In this document: positions 46,313-56,283 of the stretch, in pieces
How positions within the stretch are numbered: the stretch's first letter is position 1
Layout: every line of letters starts with the position of its first letter
Assembly (NCBI GenBank): GCA_030148725.1
Contig: JASBSU010000004.1
Span: forward strand, 184,937 to 248,936
From: Hyphomicrobium sp.
GTDB lineage: Bacteria > Pseudomonadota > Alphaproteobacteria > Rhizobiales > Hyphomicrobiaceae
Direction: 5' to 3'
DNA: 64,000 nt
Notes under the pieces: generated by a model
Seen by the model: only the letters and a program-made list of their open reading frames with translations
Told to the model about the DNA's origin: nothing
Database searches by the model: none
Made by a program: the position numbers and the translations under genes

Positions 46313-47446
46313 ATGAACGTGCCGGCGTGGCTGGGGCCGCCCGACGAGACCTGGGCGAGGCTGCGGCAGGCCATTCAGACGACCATCGCGGCCAGCGTCT
46401 CTTATTTCCTCGTCGATGCCATCGGCCTTGCGCACGGCTTCTGGGCGGTGATGACCGCCATCCTGGTGACGCAGGCGAACGTCGGCGCTTCGCTCGGCCT
46501 CGCCGCCGACAGGCTGCTCGGCAGCCTCATCGGAGCGGTGTTTGGCGTCATCGTCGCCGTTCTGTTGGCCGATGTGCACGAGTTCAAATTCGCGGGGCTC
46601 GCTGTCACTGTCCTGGTGCTGGCGTTCTTTGCCGCCAAACGGCCATCGCTGCGCATCGCGTGTGTGACGGCAGCGATCGTCGTTCTGGGCGATCCAAGTC
46701 TCGGACCTCCGATCGCCTCGGCGGAATACCGTATGATCGAGGTGCTGGTCGGCACCGTCGTCGCCATCGCCACCACGCTGATCGTCTTTCCGTCGCGGGC
46801 GGGGCTGGCGTTTGCAGAGCATGCGACGCGCTCTTTCGGGCCGCTGTTCGAGTTGCTCGACGACGTGCTGCTGGCAGCAGGCGGCAAGCCGCGCACGCCA
46901 GAGGAAATCTCGGAGCTTGCAGCTCGTATCCGCGCTGGGTTTGCGAAGGGCGACAGCCTCGGCAAGGAGGCGCGGATGGAGGTCGCGGGTTTTCTGGCCG
47001 ATTCCCCAGACCCCGATGCGATCCTGCGCACGCTGCGCCGGATGTGGCACACGGAGATCATGCTGATGCGCGCGGTTGCCCAGCCGCTGCCGGATGCGGC
47101 GCTGCAGCGGCTCGGGCCGGATATCGGAGCGTTGCGCACGGCGCTTGCTGGCGTCGGCAAGCAGCTGACGGCGCCGGCGACCTGCTACCAGTCGCCCGAT
47201 CTGTCGGGGGTCGAGACGTCACTTGCTTCGATCGAACGGCAGATCGAGGAGTTTCGTGCGCGGGGTGAGATGCGCGCGCTGTCGATGGACGAGGTGATCC
47301 GGTTGATGGCGTTCGATTTCGCGCTGGGCCAATTGCGGCTCAATCTGCGCGATCTCAGCGAACGCGTGCCAGAGCTGGCCGCGTTCGCCGGGTCGACCTA
47401 TCCAATCCTGAGGCGGCTGCAGAGCCTGCCGCGCTTCAACGCTTAG
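46313..47446 (+). CDS. FUSC-family (aromatic acid exporter-like) membrane protein
   Basis: 377 residues. Six hydrophobic segments in the first 165 residues (FWAVMTAILVTQANVGASLG is a family motif), then a cytoplasmic domain of helical character ending in YPILRRLQSLPRF. FUSC proteins include fusaric acid and p-hydroxybenzoic acid efflux pumps. Most have two copies of the membrane domain; here only one set is visible, so it may work as a dimer. The stop overlaps the convergent SDR gene by 4 bases. Confidence 0.85.
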   Translation: MNVPAWLGPPDETWARLRQAIQTTIAASVSYFLVDAIGLAHGFWAVMTAILVTQANVGASLGLAADRLLGSLIGAVFGVIVAVLLADVHEFKFAGLAVTVLVLAFFAAKRPSLRIACVTAAIVVLGDPSLGPPIASAEYRMIEVLVGTVVAIATTLIVFPSRAGLAFAEHATRSFGPLFELLDDVLLAAGGKPRTPEEISELAARIRAGFAKGDSLGKEARMEVAGFLADSPDPDAILRTLRRMWHTEIMLMRAVAQPLPDAALQRLGPDIGALRTALAGVGKQLTAPATCYQSPDLSGVETSLASIERQIEEFRARGEMRALSMDEVIRLMAFDFALGQLRLNLRDLSERVPELAAFAGSTYPILRRLQSLPRFNA

Positions 47447-48189
47447 CAGCCACGCTTGGCCGCGCCTGCCGCGTCGAAGACCTGCCCGGTCAGGGTACGG
47501 CCAGGGCGCGAGGCGAGGTAGAGTGCCAGCGCGGCGATGTCGGGCTCGCTGGCGAGGCAGGCGCCGGCATCGGCAAGGACGGCCGGTGGGGCGACAGCGT
47601 TGACGCGAATGCCCTGGGGCGCCCACTGCTGGGCTTCGCCGCGCGTGACGGCAGCAAGAGCCGAGCGGGCGACGCCGGCGAGGGCGGCTTCAGCGGCTGA
47701 GCGCGGTGCCGGCATGGTCATCACGTTGAGGACCATGCCTTCGTTCAGCATGGTGCGCATGCGGTTGGCGACGATGCGCGTGACGTGGACCGGCAGCATC
47801 AGCTTCTCGGCGACCATATCCTCGATCTCGCCGAAGCTTTCGCGCGCTTGAAAATCGCTGCTGCGCAAGGGGATGAGATTGATCACCACATCGAGGCCGC
47901 CGAACGCCTGCGCTGCCGTCTTGGCGAAGCGCACCGAAGCCTCGGTATCGCGGCAGGCGTCGGTGAAGAGCTTCACCTCGCTGGCGGTCTCGTTGAGCAT
48001 CGTCGTGACGGCGTCGAGCTCCGGGGACGTCTCGGTCGTGTGAAGGACGAGGCGACCGCGGTGGTCGGCGAATTTACGGGCGATATCAACGCCGCAAGTG
48101 GGCGACAATCCCGTGATGAGCACGCGGACGCCGGCAAGCTCTCCATAGTAGGACGCACCAGAATTACGACCCATCACCGTCATCAGCAT
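47443..48189 (-). CDS. SDR-family protein with degenerate catalytic site
   Basis: About 248 residues from ATG 48189 (AGGGGA 6 nt upstream). An SDR Rossmann fold is recognisable by RVLITGLSPTCGVDIARKF, GGLDVVINLIP and the C-terminal GIRVNAVAPPAVL ... LASRPGRTLTGQVFDAAG. The catalytic YxxxK is not seen: the region reads MPAPRSAAEAALAGVARSAL. The cofactor loop is also altered. It may be a non-catalytic or atypical family member. It meets the FUSC gene tail to tail. Confidence 0.8.
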   Translation of the reverse strand: MLMTVMGRNSGASYYGELAGVRVLITGLSPTCGVDIARKFADHRGRLVLHTTETSPELDAVTTMLNETASEVKLFTDACRDTEASVRFAKTAAQAFGGLDVVINLIPLRSSDFQARESFGEIEDMVAEKLMLPVHVTRIVANRMRTMLNEGMVLNVMTMPAPRSAAEAALAGVARSALAAVTRGEAQQWAPQGIRVNAVAPPAVLADAGACLASEPDIAALALYLASRPGRTLTGQVFDAAGAAKRGC

Positions 48190-48603
48190 GAGCATTCCCC
48201 TGAATTGAACGCCGGGACAGGTAAGGGAACGCCCCGACACAACTGATACCACGTCGATTCGACTAACGAGTTCTAAACAGCACCGCGATTCCGTTCGGCC
48301 GGAGGCCGGTCTGAGGCGCCTCTGAGGCGCCCGATGGCAATCCCCGGGCATCAACGAAGTTCCTCCTGCAGGGCGATGTTGCTGTGGATGAACGTCGCGA
48401 CGACACGCGGCGGGAAACGTTTGGCCTTGATTGTGTCGAGGTGCCCCAAAACGCGAATCAAAACCCTTTGAGAAAGCTGGTGAAAGTGGCCGCGCCGGCA
48501 TTGCGCCAGGCGGGTCTCACGCGAAAAGCTCTCAAGGATCAACGAATCGGCAAGGGGGCGTCGTCACTCTTCCATGACGAGCATCGAAAACAGAGAGGAC
48601 GGT
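48190..48603. other. 414-nt gap without supported gene
   Basis: Divergent promoter region between the SDR gene and the EAL-like gene. A small stem-forming direct repeat CTGAGGCGCC occurs twice near 48312-48330. A 63-codon minus-strand frame (48351-48542) lacks a convincing ribosome-binding site or family, so it is not called. Confidence 0.55.
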
Positions 48604-50415
48604 ATGCCGAAGCAAAGCGGCATGGCCGATCTCATCGTGAAGGGCGCCATCACGCTGATGACGGCGGCTTTCTTCGTCGCTGCATACCTGCAGTTCCAGA
48701 TGTCGTTCTGGGGCGCGCTCGGAGCTGCATTGGCAGCCTATGTGCTGCTGTTCACCGTGCACGCGCTCATGCGGCGCAAAGAGCGGGAACAGGAGCTCGA
48801 GAGCGAACTCATGCGCCTCGAAGACGAGGTTGCGCGGCTGAAAGTGGCGCCGGAGCCGGCGCCGCCCGCCATGGGTGCGGCCCGAATCCCGAAAATGGCG
48901 CGTCCGATGGGCGCGCCGCCAGCACCGCCAGTGCCTGCTGCAGCGCTTGCAGCGCCAGACGCGGGTCCGGCGATGGCTGCGCCGCCGCTTTTGGCGACAT
49001 CGCTCGCACCGTCTGGATTGGCTCCGGAACTCCCGGCTGCTCCAGGCAAGTCGCCGCGCATATTCCGCAAGGCATCAGAGGCCAGCGTAAGTCCGCGGGA
49101 GCCTCGCCTCACGGCGCAGCGCCCTGAAAGCGCATTCGACGTTCCGTCGGCGGGCCCAAACCTGTCGGTTTCGCTGCCCGGAATGCCCGCGGCGCCAGCT
49201 GCACCGTCCATGCCGGTCATGTCATTGCGGGCGGAGCCGCCACAAGGCGATCTTCCGCATGTTCCCTCGCTGCCGGACTGGTCGGCTGCACCGGCCGCCC
49301 CGCAGGCGCCCGAGGGCAGAAAGATGCACGACTACTGGCCGAGCGCCTCCAAGCCCTCGCTGCCGGAAGGACCGCGCGCGGAGCTGCCGACATTGCAGCC
49401 CGAGCGTGAGACCGATCTCGACGCCGTCCACGGCATGATCAAGCGGCTCGCCGACGAAGTGAACGTCGGGGCGGAGCCAACGCTGGAAGGCATGCCGCCG
49501 CAGCGTCAGGAGAGCGTGCTTCGCGCGTCTCTCAATGCGCTGCAGACGACGGCGAACGTGATGCGCTCGTCGAACAAAAAGGACGGGCTGCCGCCGGTAT
49601 CGACATCGCGCGGGACAGGTCCGATGCCACCGCCGATCATGCCTTCGCATGCGCGTTTGGCGGCACTGGCCGATGCCGTGGCGGGGGGCCGTATCGACGT
49701 GTCGCTGTCGCCTATCGTCGGTCTGGCCGATCATCAGGTGCATTACTACGAGGTCGTTGCGTGTCCACGCGATGAGCGTGGGGCGCTTCTCACAACCACG
49801 ACGCGCGATCCGCAACTCGCGATTGCCGGCCTGCTGCCGCTGCTCGACAGCGCAAGGCTGCGGCAGGCAGCGCAGGTTGCGGGGACGCTCGCGGCAGAGG
49901 GGCGCGAGACGTGCCTCTTCACGCCGGCGACTGCCGTGTCGCTTGCCAACGACGGGTTCCTCGATGAGCTCGCCGATGCCTATCGCGGCCGTGAGGCGCT
50001 GGCGAACGAGCTGGTGATGACGTTCGCCCAGGCGGACGTGCGCACCTTCGGCGGTTCGGAATGGAGCGCGCTCACCGACATGCGTGATCTCGGGTTCCGC
50101 TTTGGGGTCGAGGACGTCACAGACTTCGACTACGAGTTCACGGCGCTGTGCGCGGCAGGCTTCGCATTCGTGAAGCTCGACGCGGCAATCTTGCTCAACG
50201 GGCTTTCCGGTGCCAATGGCACGATGTCGGCCGCAGACGTTTGCCGCAGCCTGAGCGAACTCGGACTGACGCTCGTCGTCACCAATATCAACGACGAGGC
50301 GACCCGCGAGCGCGTTCTGGCCGCCGGTGTGCCGCTCGGCCAGGGGGCGCTGTTCGGGGCCCCAGTGGCCGTGGGGACGAACGCTTTTGCCGCAGCGGGA
50401 CACGCCGCCGCCTAA
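48604..50415 (+). CDS. Membrane protein with degenerate EAL-like domain
   Basis: 603 residues from ATG 48604 (GAGAGGA upstream). Two N-terminal hydrophobic segments (about 12-60), a short coiled coil (RKEREQELESELMRLEDEV), a 290-residue Pro/Ala-rich linker, and a C-terminal EAL fold (from about 345). EAL-type features are DVSLSPIVGLADHQVHYYEV, DMRDLGFRFGVEDVTDF and FAFVKLDAAIL. The EAL motif itself is replaced (YYEVVA) and metal-binding residues look lost, so phosphodiesterase activity on cyclic di-GMP is unlikely. Binding or scaffolding is more plausible. Confidence 0.8.
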   Translation: MPKQSGMADLIVKGAITLMTAAFFVAAYLQFQMSFWGALGAALAAYVLLFTVHALMRRKEREQELESELMRLEDEVARLKVAPEPAPPAMGAARIPKMARPMGAPPAPPVPAAALAAPDAGPAMAAPPLLATSLAPSGLAPELPAAPGKSPRIFRKASEASVSPREPRLTAQRPESAFDVPSAGPNLSVSLPGMPAAPAAPSMPVMSLRAEPPQGDLPHVPSLPDWSAAPAAPQAPEGRKMHDYWPSASKPSLPEGPRAELPTLQPERETDLDAVHGMIKRLADEVNVGAEPTLEGMPPQRQESVLRASLNALQTTANVMRSSNKKDGLPPVSTSRGTGPMPPPIMPSHARLAALADAVAGGRIDVSLSPIVGLADHQVHYYEVVACPRDERGALLTTTTRDPQLAIAGLLPLLDSARLRQAAQVAGTLAAEGRETCLFTPATAVSLANDGFLDELADAYRGREALANELVMTFAQADVRTFGGSEWSALTDMRDLGFRFGVEDVTDFDYEFTALCAAGFAFVKLDAAILLNGLSGANGTMSAADVCRSLSELGLTLVVTNINDEATRERVLAAGVPLGQGALFGAPVAVGTNAFAAAGHAAA

Positions 50416-50461
50416 AGGCATTCGCTTGAGATTTATGCGGGCGGCGAGTAGGCAAGCGCCT

Positions 50462-51331
50462 ATGCCGCCCGCATCCATTTCCAGCTCCGATCTTCCGATC
50501 GTCTCTTCAGTCGCTCCGCTTGCCGACGGGACCGCCGCCTGGCTCGTCGACATCTGGGGGGTGATCCACAACGGCGTCAGGCCCTATGGCGACGCGTGTG
50601 CCGCTTGCGCCCGCTATCGCGAAGGTGGCGGCTTCGTGGTGCTGGTTTCGAACTCGCCGCGTCCGCGCGACAGCGTGCTCGCCCAGCTCGACGGCATCGG
50701 TGTCCCGCGCTCCACGTTCGATGCCATCGTGACGTCGGGCGATGTCGCGCGCACGCTGCTCGGCGCATACGAAGGACAGGCGGTGCTGCACATCGGGCCG
50801 GAGCGTGACTTAGGCGTCTTCGCGGGTGTCGACATCGCGCGCGTTGCTCCGGAAGAGGCCGACGCCATCGTCTGCACGGGACTGTACAACGACGAGCATG
50901 AGACGCCGGACGACTACACCGACATTCTGTCCTCCTGCCTGAAGCGTCGTCTGCCGATGATCTGCGCCAACCCGGACATCGAGGTGGAGCGCGGCGGCCG
51001 CATGATCTACTGCGCCGGCGCCATCGCACGCGTCTATGAGGCGGCTGGCGGGGAGGTCGCGTATGCGGGCAAGCCGTATCTGCCGATCTACGATCTGACC
51101 TTGCGCACGCTCGAAGGCTTGCGGCCCGGCAGCTCCGACAAGGATAGGCTGCTTGCGATCGGTGACGGCGTTGCAACCGATATCGCCGGGGCTGCTGCTG
51201 CTGGGTTGCGCTCGGTGTTCGTCGCCAGCGGCGTGCACGTCAAGGGCGGACTGGACGCGGAGGCCATCGACGCGCTGTTTCCGGCAGGATCACCGCGTCC
51301 GATCGCGGCCATGGCGAAGCTCGCCTGGTAG
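50462..51331 (+). CDS. HAD-superfamily class IIA hydrolase (TIGR01459-like)
   Basis: 289 residues from ATG 50462 (ATG 50435 is an alternative). HAD motif 1 is VDIWGVIHNG, motif 2 is LVSNSPRP, the Lys motif is AGKPYLPIYDL, and motif 4 is IGDGVATDIAGAAAAGL. The class IIA cap lies between. The family acts on phosphorylated small molecules, and its specific substrate is not known. It lies 52 nt before uvrC. Confidence 0.88.
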   Translation: MPPASISSSDLPIVSSVAPLADGTAAWLVDIWGVIHNGVRPYGDACAACARYREGGGFVVLVSNSPRPRDSVLAQLDGIGVPRSTFDAIVTSGDVARTLLGAYEGQAVLHIGPERDLGVFAGVDIARVAPEEADAIVCTGLYNDEHETPDDYTDILSSCLKRRLPMICANPDIEVERGGRMIYCAGAIARVYEAAGGEVAYAGKPYLPIYDLTLRTLEGLRPGSSDKDRLLAIGDGVATDIAGAAAAGLRSVFVASGVHVKGGLDAEAIDALFPAGSPRPIAAMAKLAW

Positions 51332-51383
51332 AGCGTCTGCCACGCGCTTGACGGCGGGCGGCGGTTAAGCCGATCTATCGCCG

Positions 51384-53429
51384 ATGCCCAGCGACGAAAA
51401 GCACGAACAGTCACCGGATCTGCCGGAGCGCGATGCAGATGGAGCGGCTGCGCCTATGGCCGTAGCTAGCGGGCCGGAGGTCATTGCGCGCTACCTGAAG
51501 CTGCTGCCGGCGTCGCCGGGCGTCTACCGCATGCTCGATGCGGAAGGAACGGTGATCTACGTCGGCAAGGCGCGGAACCTCAAGGCGCGCGTCTCCAACT
51601 ATACGCGGCTCGGCGGGCACACAAATCGCATCGCGCGGATGATCGCGTGCACGTCCAGCATGGAGTTCGTCTCGGTGCGGACGGAGGCCGAGGCTTTGCT
51701 GTTGGAAGCGAACCTCATCAAGCGCTTCCGCCCGCGTTTCAATGTGCTGATGCGGGATGACAAATCATTTCCGTACATCCTCATCGCGCGCGACAGCCCG
51801 GCGCCGCAGATCATGAAGCATCGCGGCGCGCGCACGCGCAAAGGCGACTACTTCGGGCCGTTCGCATCGGCGGGTGCGGTCAGCCGTACCATAAACATGC
51901 TGGAACGCGCGTTCCTGCTTCGCTCCTGCTCGGACAGCGTCTACGAGAGCCGCACGCGTCCTTGTCTGCTGCATCAGATCAAACGTTGCTCGGCGCCGTG
52001 TACGGGCGAGATCCCGCTCGAGGATTATCGCCGCCTGGTCGACGAGGCCGTGCGCTTCCTGCGCGGCGAAAGCCAGAACGTCCGGATCATGTACCGGCAG
52101 CTGATGGAAGAGGCCTCGGCGCAGCTCGAGTTCGAGAGGGCGGCGCGGTTCCGGGATCGGCTTTCGGCGTTGGCGCACGTGACGGCGGATCAGGCGATCA
52201 ATCCGGAAGGCATCGAGGAAGCCGATGTGTTCGCTGCCGCTCAGGACGGCGGGCAGACATGCATCGAGGTGTTCTTCTTCCGCACCGGGCAAAACTGGGG
52301 CAACCGCGCGTATTTTCCGAAGGCCGATCGCGCGCTGCCCGTGGAGGAAGTGCTCGATAGCTTCGTTGCGCAGTTCTATGACGACAAGCCGGTGCCGCGG
52401 CTGATTTTGCTTTCGCACGACGTGCCGAACAGAGAGCTGCTCGCTGAGGCGCTGTGCATCAAGGCAGAGCGCAAAGTCGAAATCCGCGTGCCGCAGCGCG
52501 GCGTCAAATCCGGAATCGTCGAGCACGCACTTTCCAATGCGCGCGAGGCGCTGGGACGCAAACTGTCGGAAGGTTCATCGCAGAGGCGTCTCTTGGAAGC
52601 GCTGGCCGAACGCTTCGGCCTTGCCAGCGTGCCGAGGCGCATCGAGGTGTTCGACAACAGCCATATCCAGGGCAGCAACGCCGTCGGTGGAATGATCGTC
52701 GCGGGGCGGGAAGGCTTCGTCAAAGGGCAGTATCGCAAGTTCAACATCAAGTCGCAGAACCTCACGCCGGGCGATGACTACGGCATGATGCGCGAAGTGC
52801 TGACGCGGCGCTTCAAGCGGCTCGTCGTCGAGACGAACGATAAGGAGAAGCAGCGGGGCCTCGCTGCGACGGTGGCTGAGGAAGAAGCCAGCAACCTCGT
52901 TGCGTTGACGGCGCTCGCGGCCGGTATCGAGCCGAAGGTGGTCGAGGACGAGGAAGACGACACCTTTCCGAACCGTCCCGATCTCGTGCTCATCGACGGC
53001 GGTGCGGGGCAACTCGCCGTGGCGCGCGAGGTGATGGCCGATCTCGGCATCCATGACATCTGCCTCATCGGTGTCGCGAAGGGGCCAGATCGCGACGCGG
53101 GGCGCGAGCATTTCCATATTCCAGGGCAGGAGCGCTCGATCATGCTCGAGCCGCGCGATCCCGTGCTCTACTTCGTGCAGCGGCTGCGCGATGAGGCACA
53201 TCGGTTCGCCATCGGATCGCATCGGACGCGGCGTGCGATGGCGCTGGGCGCCAGTCCGCTCGACGACATCGAAGGCATCGGACCGCGTCGTCGCCGGGCG
53301 CTGATGAATCACTTCGGCTCGGCGAAAGCGGTGTCGCGCGCTGGCGTCGAAGATCTCAAAGCCGTCGAGGGGATTTCGGCGGAGATGGCGCAGCGTATCT
53401 ACGATCACTTCCACGAGCGTCCGCACTGA
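51384..53429 (+). CDS. uvrC: Excinuclease ABC subunit C
   Basis: 681 residues. An N-terminal GIY-YIG nuclease ([20 protein letters not shown]), a UVR helix pair near 260-290, an RNase-H-like domain ([20 protein letters not shown]), and a C-terminal helix-hairpin-helix ([19 protein letters not shown]). UvrC makes both incisions in nucleotide excision repair. The uvrC-pgsA-moaD-moaE order is common in alphaproteobacteria; here three genes separate uvrC from pgsA. Confidence 0.97.
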   Translation: MPSDEKHEQSPDLPERDADGAAAPMAVASGPEVIARYLKLLPASPGVYRMLDAEGTVIYVGKARNLKARVSNYTRLGGHTNRIARMIACTSSMEFVSVRTEAEALLLEANLIKRFRPRFNVLMRDDKSFPYILIARDSPAPQIMKHRGARTRKGDYFGPFASAGAVSRTINMLERAFLLRSCSDSVYESRTRPCLLHQIKRCSAPCTGEIPLEDYRRLVDEAVRFLRGESQNVRIMYRQLMEEASAQLEFERAARFRDRLSALAHVTADQAINPEGIEEADVFAAAQDGGQTCIEVFFFRTGQNWGNRAYFPKADRALPVEEVLDSFVAQFYDDKPVPRLILLSHDVPNRELLAEALCIKAERKVEIRVPQRGVKSGIVEHALSNAREALGRKLSEGSSQRRLLEALAERFGLASVPRRIEVFDNSHIQGSNAVGGMIVAGREGFVKGQYRKFNIKSQNLTPGDDYGMMREVLTRRFKRLVVETNDKEKQRGLAATVAEEEASNLVALTALAAGIEPKVVEDEEDDTFPNRPDLVLIDGGAGQLAVAREVMADLGIHDICLIGVAKGPDRDAGREHFHIPGQERSIMLEPRDPVLYFVQRLRDEAHRFAIGSHRTRRAMALGASPLDDIEGIGPRRRRALMNHFGSAKAVSRAGVEDLKAVEGISAEMAQRIYDHFHERPH

Positions 53430-53472
53430 GCGCGTGACAGCTCAATCGCCAACGCTTCAGTGCTGAAAACAG

Positions 53473-53505
53473 CATCGCGGCCGGGATCAGATCCCGGCCG
53501 CGATG
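53473..53505. terminator. Long perfect stem-loop after uvrC
   Basis: CATCGCGGCCGGGAT (53473-53487), loop CAG, ATCCCGGCCGCGATG (53491-53505): 15 bp. It sits between convergent genes. No T-run follows, so it may be a factor-assisted or bidirectional terminator. Confidence 0.65.
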
Positions 53506-53527
53506 TGTGCGTCGATAGCAAGTGTTG

Positions 53528-53746
53528 TCAGACCGGCGGTGCTGCTGCTGGCGGCAGGACAATGCCATGCAGCCAGTAAGTCCAACCGACGAAGAGCACA
53601 GCGAACAGAACCGTTGTCAGGATCGCGCCGAGAAGGCGATTTCCCGCAATGGCGTTGCCGATGAGCGCAGCGATGAATGCTATTCCCGAGTAGATGGCGA
53701 CCGTGAACCAGTCCACAGTTGCCAAGTCGAACGGCAGTTGAGGCAT
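53528..53746 (-). CDS. Small two-helix membrane protein
   Basis: 72 residues from ATG 53746 (GGGGGAG upstream). Two transmembrane helices (WFTVAIYSGIAFIAALIGNA and LLGAILTTVLFAVLFVGWTY) and a Pro/Ala tail. No known family. It lies between uvrC and the dienelactone hydrolase. Confidence 0.7.
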   Translation of the reverse strand: MPQLPFDLATVDWFTVAIYSGIAFIAALIGNAIAGNRLLGAILTTVLFAVLFVGWTYWLHGIVLPPAAAPPV

Positions 53747-54053
53747 GCGTACGACTCCCCCTAAAAGCCCGGTTTTTATGGGCTGGATATTTGCGCTTTT
53801 GCGCGCGCGCAGTTTCCGTCAATGGCCGGACACATGCAAGGCCACAAAGGCATAGTGCGCAGTGCACTCAGTAGTCGGTCGTTATGACGGATTGATAGCG
53901 GCCCAGCGGGGACTGAAACGGCGGAAGTGCAAGATTTGTCTCGGCTATTTATCGCGGTGCCGTTTGATCTATCGATGCGCCGAATGGGTGCGACGAAGTC
54001 ATCAAGCTGTCATTCGCAATCGCTCGTGCGACCGGAACCGCGCTGGCGACGTA
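53747..54053. other. 307-nt gap without supported gene
   Basis: Upstream of the small membrane protein and downstream of the dienelactone hydrolase gene. Nothing recognisable beyond the ribosome-binding site of the former. Confidence 0.5.
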
Positions 54054-54929
54054 CTAGCCGACCCCGTTAGTACGGAACCAAGCCAGCATGCGCGCCCAGC
54101 CGTCCCGCGCGGCTTCGGGCCGATAGCTCGGCCGGTAGTCGGCGTTGAAGGCATGCGGCGTGTCCGGATAAACGACGATCTCGCACGTCTTGCCGGCAGC
54201 TTTGCAAGCGGCGCGCATACGATCGACGGTTTCGACGGGGATTCCCTGATCGGCGGCGCCGTACAATCCGAGCACCGGCGCTTTCAACTCGGCTGCAATA
54301 TCGACCGGATGGCGGGGCGTGTTCGGCGAGGCATCCCCCACCAGCTTGCCGTACCATGCGACGCCGGCCTTGAGATTTGATGCGTGTGCGGCGTAGAGCC
54401 AGACAATGCGGCCACCCCAGCAGAAGCCGGTGATGCCGAGTTTTTCCGTGTCTCCGCGGCCCGTCGATTTCACATAGGCGACGGTTGCGTCGAGGTCGCT
54501 CATGACCTGCGCGTCCGGCACTTTCGAAACGACATTCGCGATGATCTCGCGCACGTCGCTCACGCCGGCGACGCTGCCCTGGCGGAAATACAGCTCCGGC
54601 GCGATGGCGAAATAGCCTTCCTTTGCGAGGCGGCGGCAGAGATCGCGGATGTGCTCATGCACGCCGAAAATCTCCTGAACGACGATGATCACCGGAAACG
54701 TTCCGGCGGAGGCTGGCATTGCGCGATAAGCGGGGAGTTCGCCGGCCTTTGTCGGGATCACCACCGCGCCGGCTTCAAGGCCATCACTGTTCGTATGGAT
54801 CACCGTTTCCGCGGTGACGGGTTGGACCGCCGCGGCGAAGCCGACCGCGAGGCTCGCTCTGAGCATTTCCCGGCGATCGACCTCGGTCTTCGGAGAGAGG
54901 CTGCGGCGATCGTCATCGAAATTGCCCAT
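54054..54929 (-). CDS. Dienelactone hydrolase-family protein with Tat-type signal
   Basis: 291 residues. The N-terminus has DRREMLRASLAVGFAAAV, a twin-arginine-like signal (RR followed by hydrophobic stretch), so export through Tat is likely. The catalytic triad of dienelactone hydrolases is visible: Cys in GFCWGG, Asp in YGAADQG, and His in DTPHAF. The family hydrolyses dienelactone or related esters; the natural substrate is unknown. It is divergent from the extensin-like gene. Confidence 0.88.
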   Translation of the reverse strand: MGNFDDDRRSLSPKTEVDRREMLRASLAVGFAAAVQPVTAETVIHTNSDGLEAGAVVIPTKAGELPAYRAMPASAGTFPVIIVVQEIFGVHEHIRDLCRRLAKEGYFAIAPELYFRQGSVAGVSDVREIIANVVSKVPDAQVMSDLDATVAYVKSTGRGDTEKLGITGFCWGGRIVWLYAAHASNLKAGVAWYGKLVGDASPNTPRHPVDIAAELKAPVLGLYGAADQGIPVETVDRMRAACKAAGKTCEIVVYPDTPHAFNADYRPSYRPEAARDGWARMLAWFRTNGVG

Positions 54930-55081
54930 AGAGTCTCCTGCGGGTTCTCAGCGATGGGTCTTCAATCGCACCTTCACAACCTTGGCCCATAATGCAAATC
55001 CCATTTTTGCCGCGCTCCTGACCGATGGTCGGTGCGGGGAACACGCAAAGCGCTACAGGGGTTATCGGCCAGCAGGTGAGC

Positions 55082-56203
55082 ATGGCGAGCATTCCGTCTG
55101 TCGACAAATCGCTCGGTCGCGCGTCTTCGTGGATGTCCTATGCGGCATTCGCGGGGATTATCGTGCTGGCGTTTCTGCCGGCTCGTGACGCGCCGGGTGG
55201 CCCGCCGGCCGCCGAGAAGCCGCGTTCAGCGGCGGTCGCACCGCAAGCGCAGAAGCCGGCGCCGTCGGTTGCTACCGCTCCGGCGGCTGTTCCGCCGGCG
55301 GCTCCCACGAACAGCAACGTTTCTGCCGCAACTCCTAGCTCTCCCGCGACGGGTGCTCCCGTTGTGCCGAACCCTGACGTCTGGACGCCGGATCAGCTGA
55401 CGGAGGGTCTTCGCAGCTGCCTGCAATTGCTCGCACCGGCCGGCGCTGACATCGCGCTCGAGGAGCCCATGAAGCGCGGGCAGTGTGGAACGCCGGTGCC
55501 GGTGGTGCTGCGGAGCATAGGACGGGCCGAGAAGGTCGAATTCAGCCCGCCGCCGACCATGAACTGCAAGCTCGCTGCGTCGCTGTCGGAGTGGATCGAC
55601 AAGGTGCTGCAGCCGGCGGCGCAGCAGGCGCTCGGCTCGCGCATCAAGAAGATCGTCGGCACGTCGTCCTACTCGTGCCGGAACATCTACAACAACCCGA
55701 AGCTGACGCTCAGCGAGCACGCGACGGGTAACGCCATCGACATCGCCGGTTTCATCACAGCGGATGGCCGGGCCATCTCGGTCGCGAAGGCCTGGGGGCC
55801 GACCGAGCGGGACATCGTGGCGGCCAAGAAGAAGGCTGTCGAAAAGGCGGCCGGCAAGCCTGGTGAAAAGGACAAGGCTGCCGGTCCGGCGCCTGCGTCC
55901 GAGGCATCTCCCTCCATCGAGGCGGCCGGCAAGAAGGCCGAGGCCAAGGACAAGGGCCGCGTCGTCAAAACGACCTTCAAGCGCGAGGATGGGAAAAGCC
56001 CCGCCGTGAAGCCTGATGCGAAGATCCAACCGGGCCCAGTCGTTGCCGCCAACACCAAGGAGGCGGACTTCCTGAAGCGGCTGCATGGCGGTTCTTGCAC
56101 GGTGTTCGCGACCGTCCTCGGCCCGGAGGCCAACGAGGCGCACCGCGACCATTTTCACCTCGACATGAAAGTGCGCTCCAGCGGCGCCACGGTGTGCCAC
56201 TGA
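55082..56203 (+). CDS. Extensin-like LAS-type peptidase-fold protein
   Basis: About 373 residues from ATG 55082 (AGGTGAG upstream). An N-terminal hydrophobic segment and a Pro/Ala linker precede the extensin-like C domain. Metal-ligand-type motifs are SEHATGNAIDIAGF and HRDHFHLDM, the pattern of LAS metallopeptidases (MepA, VanY). An 80-residue Lys/Ala/Glu-rich insertion (about AKKKAVEKAAGKPG to QPGPVVAAN) splits the domain between the two motifs. Periplasmic peptidoglycan cleavage is likely by family. Confidence 0.85.
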   Translation: MASIPSVDKSLGRASSWMSYAAFAGIIVLAFLPARDAPGGPPAAEKPRSAAVAPQAQKPAPSVATAPAAVPPAAPTNSNVSAATPSSPATGAPVVPNPDVWTPDQLTEGLRSCLQLLAPAGADIALEEPMKRGQCGTPVPVVLRSIGRAEKVEFSPPPTMNCKLAASLSEWIDKVLQPAAQQALGSRIKKIVGTSSYSCRNIYNNPKLTLSEHATGNAIDIAGFITADGRAISVAKAWGPTERDIVAAKKKAVEKAAGKPGEKDKAAGPAPASEASPSIEAAGKKAEAKDKGRVVKTTFKREDGKSPAVKPDAKIQPGPVVAANTKEADFLKRLHGGSCTVFATVLGPEANEAHRDHFHLDMKVRSSGATVCH

Positions 56204-56283
56204 AATCGCATTTTCTCCTCCGAATGCGCTTCCGAGCCGCGCGCCATTGACGGATCGTCGGCTGGATGGTGTACCAAGGTCCG

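Noticed and set aside
48351..48542. 63-codon minus-strand frame as a small gene
   Set aside because: No Shine-Dalgarno, no family resemblance, and the composition looks like chance.
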